Shown: piece by piece, positions 45,204-52,114 of the stretch
Layout of the letters: every line of letters begins with the position of its first letter
How positions within the stretch are numbered: position 1 is the stretch's first letter
From: Kiloniellales bacterium
GTDB lineage: Bacteria; Pseudomonadota; Alphaproteobacteria; Kiloniellales; JAKSDN01
Reading direction: 5' to 3'
DNA: 61,867 bases
Assembly: GCA_028280455.1 (NCBI GenBank)
Contig: JANQLT010000062.1
Coordinates: 1 to 61,867 of the forward strand
Made by a program: the position numbers and the translations under genes
Notes under the pieces: model-generated
The model's database searches: none
What the model was told of the DNA's origin: nothing
The model's input: the letters and a program-made list of their open reading frames with translations, nothing else

Positions 45204-47600
45204 ATGGCCGATCCGAACGCTTTCGAGGTCGAAAGCGACGCGCCCGAGCCGGCGCGTCCGGACCTGCTGCTGGCGCCCGGCGACCGGCTCGGCCAGTGGG
45301 AGATCCTCGGCCTGCTCGGCCGCGGCGCCCAGGGCATCGTCTACGAGGCCCGCGACGCCGAGGGCGGCCGCCTGGCGGCACTGAAAGTGCTGCGCGAGGC
45401 ACCGGAGCCAAGCGCCGGCGCCGAGACCTCGCCCGGCCTGGCCGGTGCCGAGACCCTGCGCCGCGAGGCGGCGATCCTGGCCGCGCTCGACCATCCCAAC
45501 CTGGTCTCGGCCCGCGGCCTGGAGTCCATCGACGGCCGGGCGGTCCTGGTGCTCGAGCCGATCGACGGCCTCTGCCTGGCCGACCGCCTGTCCCAGGCCG
45601 AGCGGCCGATCACCGAGGACGAGCTCTTCGTCCTGCTGCTCGGCCTGGCCGAAGCGCTGAAGGCCGTACACCAGGCCGGCTACCTGCACCGCGACATCAA
45701 GCCCGGCAACGTCTACCTGCGCGACGACGCCTCGCCGATCCTGATCGACTTCAGCGCCGCCGGACGGCCCGGCGAGGAAAGCGAGGCGGAGCACAGCCAG
45801 TCGCTGGTGACCTCGCGCTACGCGCCGATCGAGCAGTACCAGATGGACGGCAAGGAAGGCCCCTGGACCGACCTCTACGGTCTGGCCGCCCTGGCCTACC
45901 GCATCGTCACCGGCCGGCCGCCGCCGCCCGCGCCCGCGCGGCTCGCCGGCGAGGCGCTGCCTTCGGCCCGCGACCTCGCCAAGGGCCGCTATTCGGCGGT
46001 GCTGCTGGCGGCCGTCGACCGCGGCCTGGCGCTCGACCCGGCCGGCCGGCCCGCGGCCATGACCGACTGGATCAACCTGCTGCAGTGGGCCAACCGGCAA
46101 AGGCAGGGGCAGCCGAGCCCCCCGGCAGAGCCCGCCGCCAGCGTCGACACCGCCGCGCCGCCCGAGCCGGAAGAGCCGGACAGGGTCCCGCCGCCCATCG
46201 AGCCGGTCGTGGCGGCCAGGCCCGCACCGCCGCGGATCGTCGAGCCCGCGCCGAAGCCGGTCGAAGCGCCGGCGGCGCCACCCAAGAGCGAGGCGAGCGA
46301 GCCAGACGAAGCGCCGCGCCGCGCGCCGCCCAGCGCCCCAGCATCGTCCGCGCCGCAACTCCCCACCGCGCCCCTCGACGACCTGCCGCCGACCGAGAAG
46401 GTGACCCGCATGCCCCTGAGCCTGCAGGCCGAGGACGCGCCTGCCGACGTCCAGCTCCGCGCCGAGCGACGCGAGCTGCGGCCGCAGCGGCGCAGCGGCG
46501 CGCTCGGCTTCGTGCTCACCGCCAGCCTCCTGGCGGTGCTCGGCTGGGGCGGCTGGGAAGGCTACCTGAGCTTCGTCAAGAGCGACTGGAGCGTCGACCC
46601 GGCCGGCGGCGGCGACGCCGTCTCGATCGCCCAGGCCATGGCCCGCGCCCGCGACGGCGCGACGCTGCACCTCGCCGCCGGCACCTACAAGGAGAGCGTC
46701 ACCCTGGCCCGGCCGCTGATCCTCGCCGGACCGGAGGACGACAGGACCCCGGCGATCATCGAGCCCGCTGTCGGGCCCTGCGTGCTGGCCCAGGCGGACG
46801 GCGCCAGCCTGCGCAATCTGGTGCTGCGCCGGCCCGCGCCGGTCAGCGGCACGGGCGCTGGCCCGGCGCCGGCCGGCGGCCCCTGCCTCGACATCGCCGC
46901 CTCGACCCGCATCGAGGACAGCGAGGTCTCCAACGCCGCGGGCCCGGCGGTGACGATCCGCGACGGCGCCGATCCGGCGCTGACCCGGGTCACCGTCTCG
47001 GCGGCGGCCGGCGCCGGCCTGGTGATCGAGGGCGGCGCGCGCGGCAGCTTCACCGAGGGCGCGATCCGCGAGACCGCCAAGGCCGGCGTGCTGGTGCGCA
47101 GCGGCGCCCGGCCGACGGTCTCGAACAGCCTGATCGAGAAGACCGGCCAGGCCGGCATCCTCGTGACCGGCGGCGGCCAGGGCCTGTTCCAGGGCAACGA
47201 GATCCGCGAGGCCGGCGCCTCGGCCGTCGAGATCCGCGGCGGCGCCGACCCGGAGCTGCGCGACAACCGCATCACCGCCGCCAAGGAGGCCGGGCTCTAC
47301 GTGCACGACGGCGGCGCCGGGCGCATGACCAACAACGAGATCGCCGGCAACGCCTACTCCGGCGTGGTGATCGGCCCCGGCGGCACGCCGGCCCTGACCG
47401 AGAACCAGGTGACCGGCAACGGCGAGCACGGCCTGGCGATCCTCGCCGGCGGCGGCGGCCGGATCGAGCGCAACCGGATCGTCGACAACGGCGGTCACGG
47501 CATCGCCCGCTCGAGCGAAGCGAGCGCGATGGTCGGCGCCAACGAGCTTAGCGGCAACCGCGAGCCGCAAAGCCAGACCGGCCGGCTGGAGGGCGAGTGA
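45204..47600 (+). CDS. Transmembrane Ser/Thr protein kinase with beta-helix C-terminus
   Basis: A 798-residue protein in three parts. Residues 30-295 are a Hanks-type kinase: glycine loop LLGRGAQGIVYEARD, Lys61, catalytic HRDIKPGN (162-169), a DFS instead of DFG (182-184), and APIEQYQ. Residues about 300-430 are Pro-rich. One membrane helix lies at about 432-455 (GFVLTASLLAVLGWGGW). The remainder is a right-handed parallel beta-helix with repeated turns such as VEIRGGADPELRDNRI and LTENQVTGNGEHGLAIL. With the kinase in the cytoplasm, the helix is periplasmic and likely senses a ligand. FHA proteins encoded downstream could read its phosphorylation. Confidence 0.9.
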   Translation: MADPNAFEVESDAPEPARPDLLLAPGDRLGQWEILGLLGRGAQGIVYEARDAEGGRLAALKVLREAPEPSAGAETSPGLAGAETLRREAAILAALDHPNLVSARGLESIDGRAVLVLEPIDGLCLADRLSQAERPITEDELFVLLLGLAEALKAVHQAGYLHRDIKPGNVYLRDDASPILIDFSAAGRPGEESEAEHSQSLVTSRYAPIEQYQMDGKEGPWTDLYGLAALAYRIVTGRPPPPAPARLAGEALPSARDLAKGRYSAVLLAAVDRGLALDPAGRPAAMTDWINLLQWANRQRQGQPSPPAEPAASVDTAAPPEPEEPDRVPPPIEPVVAARPAPPRIVEPAPKPVEAPAAPPKSEASEPDEAPRRAPPSAPASSAPQLPTAPLDDLPPTEKVTRMPLSLQAEDAPADVQLRAERRELRPQRRSGALGFVLTASLLAVLGWGGWEGYLSFVKSDWSVDPAGGGDAVSIAQAMARARDGATLHLAAGTYKESVTLARPLILAGPEDDRTPAIIEPAVGPCVLAQADGASLRNLVLRRPAPVSGTGAGPAPAGGPCLDIAASTRIEDSEVSNAAGPAVTIRDGADPALTRVTVSAAAGAGLVIEGGARGSFTEGAIRETAKAGVLVRSGARPTVSNSLIEKTGQAGILVTGGGQGLFQGNEIREAGASAVEIRGGADPELRDNRITAAKEAGLYVHDGGAGRMTNNEIAGNAYSGVVIGPGGTPALTENQVTGNGEHGLAILAGGGGRIERNRIVDNGGHGIARSSEASAMVGANELSGNREPQSQTGRLEGE

Positions 47601-47634
47601 GCGCGCGTCGCGACGAGCGGCCGGGAGGTAGCCG

Positions 47635-48033
47635 ATGCGCAGCTACGTGATCGGCCGTAGCCCCTATGCCGACGTCGTGCTGCCCGATACGACGGTGGCG
47701 CGCCGCCATGCCGAGCTGGTGGTGACCGACGACGGCCGCTTCTACCTGACCGACTGTGCGACCGAGACCGGCACCTGGCGGCGCAGCCTCGCCGCCGACG
47801 GCGAGGAGTCCTGGGAGCGCCTGCGCCAGGCCTTCGTCACGGCCGAGGAGCCGCTGCGCTTCGGCGAGCAGCGCGCCACCCTGGCGGCCCTGGTCGGCCG
47901 GCCCGATCCGATGGCCGCGGCGGGCGACGGCCGCTGGCAATGGGACGGCCCGCCGGAGCCGGCCGCCGAGAAGCCGCGCGGCCGCGTCGAGCGCGACCCG
48001 GTCACCGGCGAGATCGTCCCGAAGAGGGTCTAG
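47635..48033 (+). CDS. FHA-domain protein 1
   Basis: A 132-residue cytoplasmic protein. The N-terminal FHA domain begins at once (YVIGRSPYADVVLPDTTVAR, then RHAELVVTDDGRFYLTD) with the conserved GR, Ser and RxH pattern for phosphothreonine binding. The C-terminal 45 residues are disordered. It follows the kinase by 34 bases and likely binds a target of that kinase. Confidence 0.88.
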   Translation: MRSYVIGRSPYADVVLPDTTVARRHAELVVTDDGRFYLTDCATETGTWRRSLAADGEESWERLRQAFVTAEEPLRFGEQRATLAALVGRPDPMAAAGDGRWQWDGPPEPAAEKPRGRVERDPVTGEIVPKRV

Positions 48034-48090
48034 GGGCCATTCGCCATGACGAGGACATCATCCGTGGTTCAGCGCTCGCAGTTCTCCCAG

Positions 48091-48198
48091 TTGTCATTGT
48101 CGGGCGGGCGGAGCCCGAGCGCTGCGCGCTCCCGGCAATCCATCGGCAACCGAGTCTCGGACCTCGATGGACCCTCGGGTCAAGCCCGAGGGTGAAAG
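48091..48198. repeat. Intergenic repeat, family D, inside the operon
   Basis: TTGTCATTGTCGGGCGGGCG ... and CCTCGGGTCAAGCCCGAGG with GGTGA at the end, the same family as 9094 and 33844. It fills the only large gap (222 bases) in the kinase-channel-vWA operon and could trim or partly terminate the transcript there. Confidence 0.7.
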
Positions 48199-48255
48199 AC
48201 GGAGTGTCGGCGAGTGGTCATGAATACAGTCCTCAGAGCCCTTGAGGCATAGAGC

Positions 48256-49065
48256 ATGGACGCCACCCTCGACAACGGCACGGCGCCGCGGAAGCCGCGC
48301 ATCCGGCGGATCACCTCGCATCCGCTGATCCTGCTGGCCTGCCTCGCCGGCGCGGTCGGGCTGATCTACCTCTTCGAGACGCAACTGCCGGACAGCGCCG
48401 CCTCGATCCTTATCGACCGGGAGCGCGAAACCTATCCCTTCACGGTGCAGAACCTCATGTGGCTGGTCTTCGCGCTCGGCCTCGGCGAGCTGATCGTGCG
48501 CCTGCGCGACGCGCTGGCCGAGCGCGCCGAGCTGCGCCGCGGCTACCTGCCCGAGGACGAGCGGACCATCCTGCAGCTCCCGGAGCTGCGCCACATCCAC
48601 GCCCGCGCGCGCGAGGCCTCGGCGCTCGGCGGCGGCGCACAGGGCCGCTTCCTGCCGCGGCTGATCCAGCGCATCGTGCTGCAGTTCCAGACCGGCCGCT
48701 CGATCGGCCAAGCGAACTCGGTGCTCGATTCCAGCCTCGAGCTGTTCCTGCACGAGATCGACCTGCGCTACAGCGTGATCCGCTACGTGGTCTGGGCGAT
48801 CCCGACGCTCGGCTTCATCGGCACGGTGGTCGGCATCTCGCTGGCCCTGGGCTACGCCGGCGCGGTCGACGTGCAGGACCCGAGCCTGCTGGCCGAGCTG
48901 ACCAAGCGCCTGGCGGTCGCTTTCAACACCACCCTCTTGGCGCTGGTCATGTCGGCGGTCCTGGTCCTGCTGCAGCACATCGTCCAGGCCAAGGAAGAGC
49001 GGGCGCTCAACGAGGCCGGGCAGTACTGCCTCGACAACCTGATCAACCGCCTCTACGAGGAGTGA
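48256..49065 (+). CDS. MotA/TolQ/ExbB-like proton channel protein
   Basis: A 269-residue protein with four predicted membrane helices (about 23-41, 63-82, 176-200, 221-242), the MotA arrangement. The channel signature AIPTLGFIGTVVGISLALG in helix 3 and RLAVAFNTTLLALVMSAVLV in helix 4 carry the threonines expected at the proton path (T190, T225/T226). Such channels work with a one-helix partner (MotB, ExbD, TolR) to convert proton flow to movement. No classic partner is encoded; the two neighbouring vWA proteins have the right helix. Start ATG at 48256. Confidence 0.88.
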   Translation: MDATLDNGTAPRKPRIRRITSHPLILLACLAGAVGLIYLFETQLPDSAASILIDRERETYPFTVQNLMWLVFALGLGELIVRLRDALAERAELRRGYLPEDERTILQLPELRHIHARAREASALGGGAQGRFLPRLIQRIVLQFQTGRSIGQANSVLDSSLELFLHEIDLRYSVIRYVVWAIPTLGFIGTVVGISLALGYAGAVDVQDPSLLAELTKRLAVAFNTTLLALVMSAVLVLLQHIVQAKEERALNEAGQYCLDNLINRLYEE

Positions 49066-49069
49066 GGCC

Positions 49070-50053
49070 GTGCTGGCGAAGCGCCGCCGCTCGCTCGAGG
49101 TGCTCAGCATCTCCGCGCTCGATCTCTTCGCTTCGGCGCTCGGCGTCTTCGTGCTGCTGGCGGTGCTGCTGTTTCCCTATTACCTGCGCGAGCCCTCGCT
49201 AGAGCAGGACCTGCTCGGCGCCGAAGCGGAGCTGGCCAAGCTCGGCGCGGCCATGACCCTCGCCGAGCAGCGCGCCGGCGAGGCCGCCAAGGAGAAGGCC
49301 GAGGCCGAGGCCCTGCGGCGGCGCGCCGCCTCGGAGCTGGAAGCGGCCGAGCAGGCCATGGCCGAGGCCGACCGGAGCTTCCTCGACGCCGCCAGCCGGG
49401 CGCGCGAGACCATGCAGCGCAAGGGCTCGGTCGCCCGCGAGCTGGCCAGCCTGGCGATCGACGACCTCGACCTGGTCTTCGTCATGGACGCCACCGGCTC
49501 GATGCGCGACGAGATCGCCGACGTACAGGCCAACCTGCTCGGCATCGTGCGCATCCTGCACCGCCTTTCGCCGACCCTGAACGTCGGCTTCGTCGCCTTC
49601 AAGGACCGCGACGCCGAGTACATCGCCCGCGACTTCCCGCTGCGGCCGATGGAGGGCGCCAACCTCGGGCGCATCCAGCGCTTCGTCGAATCGCTCTCGG
49701 CCAGCGGCGGCGAGGACTATCCCGAGCCGGTCGGCCAGGCGCTCGACAAGGCCCTGGCGATGAACTGGCGCGAGGGCGTCGAGGCGCGCATCGTGCTGAT
49801 CGGCGACGCCCCCGGCCATCGCCGCAACTGGAGCCGCATCTTCCAGTCGATCGGCGCCTTCCATGCCAGCGACTCGCGCGGCGCGCGGCGGGTCTCGGCG
49901 ATCTTCACCGGCAGCCGGGACGAGGGGCGCAGCTTCTATCAGCGCGTCGCCCAGGCCGGCGGCGGCGACTTCGTGACCCACCGCGGCCGGATCATCGAGT
50001 CCGTGCTGCTGTCGGTGCTCGACGACGAAACCACGCGCAAGCGCGCCGGCTGA
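49070..50053 (+). CDS. Membrane-anchored vWA protein 1, MotB/ExbD-like helix
   Basis: A 327-residue protein. A basic start (AKRRR) precedes one membrane helix (SALDLFASALGVFVLLAVLL) carrying Asp18, in the place of the proton-accepting Asp of MotB or ExbD. A coiled coil spans about 45-115, and a von Willebrand A domain about 130-320, with MIDAS residues D140, T142 and S144 (LVFVMDATGSMRDEI). The charge pattern puts the vWA domain in the periplasm. The GTG start is 4 bases after the channel gene stop, so the two are probably co-translated. Confidence 0.87.
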   Translation: MLAKRRRSLEVLSISALDLFASALGVFVLLAVLLFPYYLREPSLEQDLLGAEAELAKLGAAMTLAEQRAGEAAKEKAEAEALRRRAASELEAAEQAMAEADRSFLDAASRARETMQRKGSVARELASLAIDDLDLVFVMDATGSMRDEIADVQANLLGIVRILHRLSPTLNVGFVAFKDRDAEYIARDFPLRPMEGANLGRIQRFVESLSASGGEDYPEPVGQALDKALAMNWREGVEARIVLIGDAPGHRRNWSRIFQSIGAFHASDSRGARRVSAIFTGSRDEGRSFYQRVAQAGGGDFVTHRGRIIESVLLSVLDDETTRKRAG

Positions 50054-50070
50054 CGGCGAGGGAGGCGGCC

Positions 50071-50433
50071 TTGGCGGACGACCTGGAGAGCGGCTGGTAT
50101 CTCGAAGGCAGCGACGGCCGCGGCCGGCGGGTCCGCCTGTCGGTCGGCGAGACCGAGCTGGCGCGCAACTATCTCGGCGTCACCTTCGGCCGGCACCCGG
50201 CGCTCTGCCAGCGGGTGATCGAGGACGGCAGCGTCTCGCGCCGGCATTTCCGGATCGGCCGCAACGCCGCCGGCGCCTTCATCGAGGACGTCAACTCGCT
50301 GAACGGCACCAGCCTCGACGGCGTGCTGCTGCAGCCCTTCGAGCCGGCGGCGCTGGCGCCGGGGCAGACCATCATGCTCGGCCGCGTCACCTTGAAGCTC
50401 GCCCGCCTGCAAGACGCCGGCGGCGGAGCCTGA
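50071..50433 (+). CDS. FHA-domain protein 2
   Basis: A 120-residue protein that is almost only an FHA domain: GVTFGRHPALCQRVIEDGSV, SRRHFRIGR, then IEDVNSLNGTSLDGVLLQ, the classical SLNGT element. It starts with TTG at 50071 after a GGGAGGCGG site. It lies between the two vWA genes and likely links phosphorylated partners in the cytoplasm. Confidence 0.88.
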   Translation: MADDLESGWYLEGSDGRGRRVRLSVGETELARNYLGVTFGRHPALCQRVIEDGSVSRRHFRIGRNAAGAFIEDVNSLNGTSLDGVLLQPFEPAALAPGQTIMLGRVTLKLARLQDAGGGA

Positions 50434-50436
50434 GCC

Positions 50437-51411
50437 TTGCGCCGGCGCTCCCGCGAGGTCTCGATCTTCAACCTCTCGGCGCTCGATGTGCTGGCCATGG
50501 CGACCGGCGCCTTCGTGCTGCTGGCGGTCATGTTGCTGCCCTATTACCGCAAGACCTTCGAGGCGAACGCCGCCGTCGAAGGCCTGCGGGTCTCGGTCGA
50601 GAGCCTCTCGGCCGAGCTCGACGAGACCCTGCGCGCGGCCAGCGCCGACGAGGCAGCGGCGGCCGAGCTGCACGCCCAGGCCGAGTCGATCTTCGAGAAG
50701 GCCGCCGCCGCCAAGGCGGCCGCGATCAGCCGCCGCGACGAGGCCGCCAGCGCCGCCGGCCGCGCCGCCGACAACGAGCGCCAGATCGCCGAGTTGCAGC
50801 AGATCGTCGACCAGAAGGTGATCAAGCAGCTCGACCTGATCTTCGTGGTCGACACCACGGCCAGCATGACCCGCGTGCTGCGCGACATGGCCTTCTCGAT
50901 GTCCGGCATCATCCGCGTGCTGGAGCGCCTGGTGCCCTCGCTGCGGGTCGCCGTCGTCGCCTACCGCGACCACGACCTGCGCGGCCAGCTCCTGCAGATG
51001 CTGCCGCCGACGGCGACCGACCGCGGCGCGCGCCAGGTGCAGAGCTTCGTCGACGGCCTGCGGCCCGCCAGCCGCGGCGGCAACACGCCGCAGGAGGCGC
51101 TCTTCGACGGCCTGGAGCGGGCGCTCTCCCTGCCGCTGCGGGCCTCGGCCAAGCAGAGCGTCATCGTCATCGGCGACGCCGCCTCGCACAGCCACCAGCA
51201 GAGCGCCACCCTGTTGCTGGCCCGCCGCTACGCCGACAGCGGCCGGCGCCGCAGCGTCTCGACGCTCTTCGTGCCGACCGAGTCCTACCGCCGCTTCGGC
51301 AGCGGCGACCGCGGCTTCTTCGCCGAGCTCGCCAAGGCCGGCCGCGGCGCCTTCAACGACCACGGCGGCCAGCTCACCGAGTCCGTCCTGCTCTCGGTGC
51401 TGGAGGACTGA
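50437..51411 (+). CDS. Membrane-anchored vWA protein 2, MotB/ExbD-like helix
   Basis: A 324-residue paralogue of the first vWA protein. The N-terminal helix (LSALDVLAMATGAFVLLAVM) carries Asp17 and shares the pattern SALD..A..G.FVLLAV.L.PYY with its partner. A coiled coil (about 45-125) precedes the vWA domain with MIDAS D139, T141, S143 (IFVVDTTASMTRVLRD). The C-termini of both also match (ESVLLSVL). It starts with TTG only 3 bases after the FHA2 stop. Two different vWA partners for one channel suggest a heterodimeric stator-like unit. Confidence 0.87.
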   Translation: MRRRSREVSIFNLSALDVLAMATGAFVLLAVMLLPYYRKTFEANAAVEGLRVSVESLSAELDETLRAASADEAAAAELHAQAESIFEKAAAAKAAAISRRDEAASAAGRAADNERQIAELQQIVDQKVIKQLDLIFVVDTTASMTRVLRDMAFSMSGIIRVLERLVPSLRVAVVAYRDHDLRGQLLQMLPPTATDRGARQVQSFVDGLRPASRGGNTPQEALFDGLERALSLPLRASAKQSVIVIGDAASHSHQQSATLLLARRYADSGRRRSVSTLFVPTESYRRFGSGDRGFFAELAKAGRGAFNDHGGQLTESVLLSVLED

Positions 51412-51595
51412 CCGGAACCTCCTAACGCAGGGCACCGCTTTGCCCGACTCCGGGCCGGCACGGCAGTCTGTCGTTAACATCTTGTTTACCCTAACGGTCG
51501 TTTAATGACCGATGGGATCCGTTGAGATTCGGCCGAGACGATGGCGGTCGGAACCGGCTGGAGACGCCTTCGCAGCCCGAGCGGGAGCGAAAGAG

Positions 51596-51817
51596 ATGAT
51601 CGAGACAGGACGATTCGCCGAGGCGCTGAAGGTCAACGACAACGCCTTCGAGAAGCTCCTGCCGGAGCTCCTGCAGACCGACCGGGGCCGCTGCGCGCTG
51701 CTGCGCGACGGCGTTCTCGTCAGGACATTCCCGAACATGAGCGAGGCGGCGAGCAGCGCCCAGGAGTCATTCCCCGACGGGCTCTACATCCTGCGCAAGG
51801 TCGCGCCGGAGAGCTGA
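51596..51817 (+). CDS. Small hypothetical protein (DUF5678-like)
   Basis: A 73-residue soluble protein: FEKLLPELLQTDRGRCALLR, then DGVLVRTFPNMSEAASSAQE and GLYILRKVAPES. The pattern of two strands around a helix resembles small DUF5678-type proteins, an uncertain assignment. I chose the ATG at 51596, with GGAG 8 bases upstream. It lies about 180 bases after the vWA2 gene and before a strong hairpin, so it may or may not belong to that operon. Confidence 0.6.
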   Translation: MIETGRFAEALKVNDNAFEKLLPELLQTDRGRCALLRDGVLVRTFPNMSEAASSAQESFPDGLYILRKVAPES

Positions 51818-51883
51818 CCGTCGGACAGCGAGGTCCAGGCCGTGCGCCGGCGGCCGCGACGTCTCTTCATCGGCGACACGACA

Positions 51884-51910
51884 TCGGGGGCCGGCCATGC
51901 CGGCCCCCGA
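51884..51910 (+). terminator. Predicted transcription terminator
   Basis: A perfect 12-bp stem, TCGGGGGCCGGC / GCCGGCCCCCGA, with a CAT loop. The downstream sequence (CGCGTTTGC) has only a short T tract. It lies at the end of the small-protein gene and before the CHAT cassette. Confidence 0.65.
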
Positions 51911-51974
51911 CGCGTTTGCAGCTTCAATGCCATGGTCACCTGGCGCGAGCGACTCGACCGCGGGCTCGAAGCTC

Positions 51975-52104
51975 TAGAGCGTTTTCCGATCGGACGGGAC
52001 CGGACCGCTCCCCCTCCCGGCCACCCAATAGGATACTGCCGTGGGTGGCCGGGAGGGGGAGCGGGCCGGTGCCGTGTTCCCGCGGAAGCGGAAAACGCTC
52101 TAGA
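51975..52104 (+). repeat. Palindromic dispersed element, family A, copy 2
   Basis: Starts TAGAGCGTTTTCCGATCGG, has GC-rich complementary arms around CCACCCAATAGGATACTGCC, and ends GCGGAAAACGCTCTAGA. It lies directly upstream of the CHAT gene, only 10 bases before its ATG, in the same orientation as copy 3 at the gene's other end. Confidence 0.88.
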
Positions 52105-52114
52105 GTATCGGACC

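Noticed and set aside
44267..51817. A Zorya defence locus because of the MotA-like channel
   Set aside because: No OmpA-domain ZorB, no SNF2-type ZorD and no ZorC/ZorE are present; the partners are vWA, FHA and kinase proteins instead.
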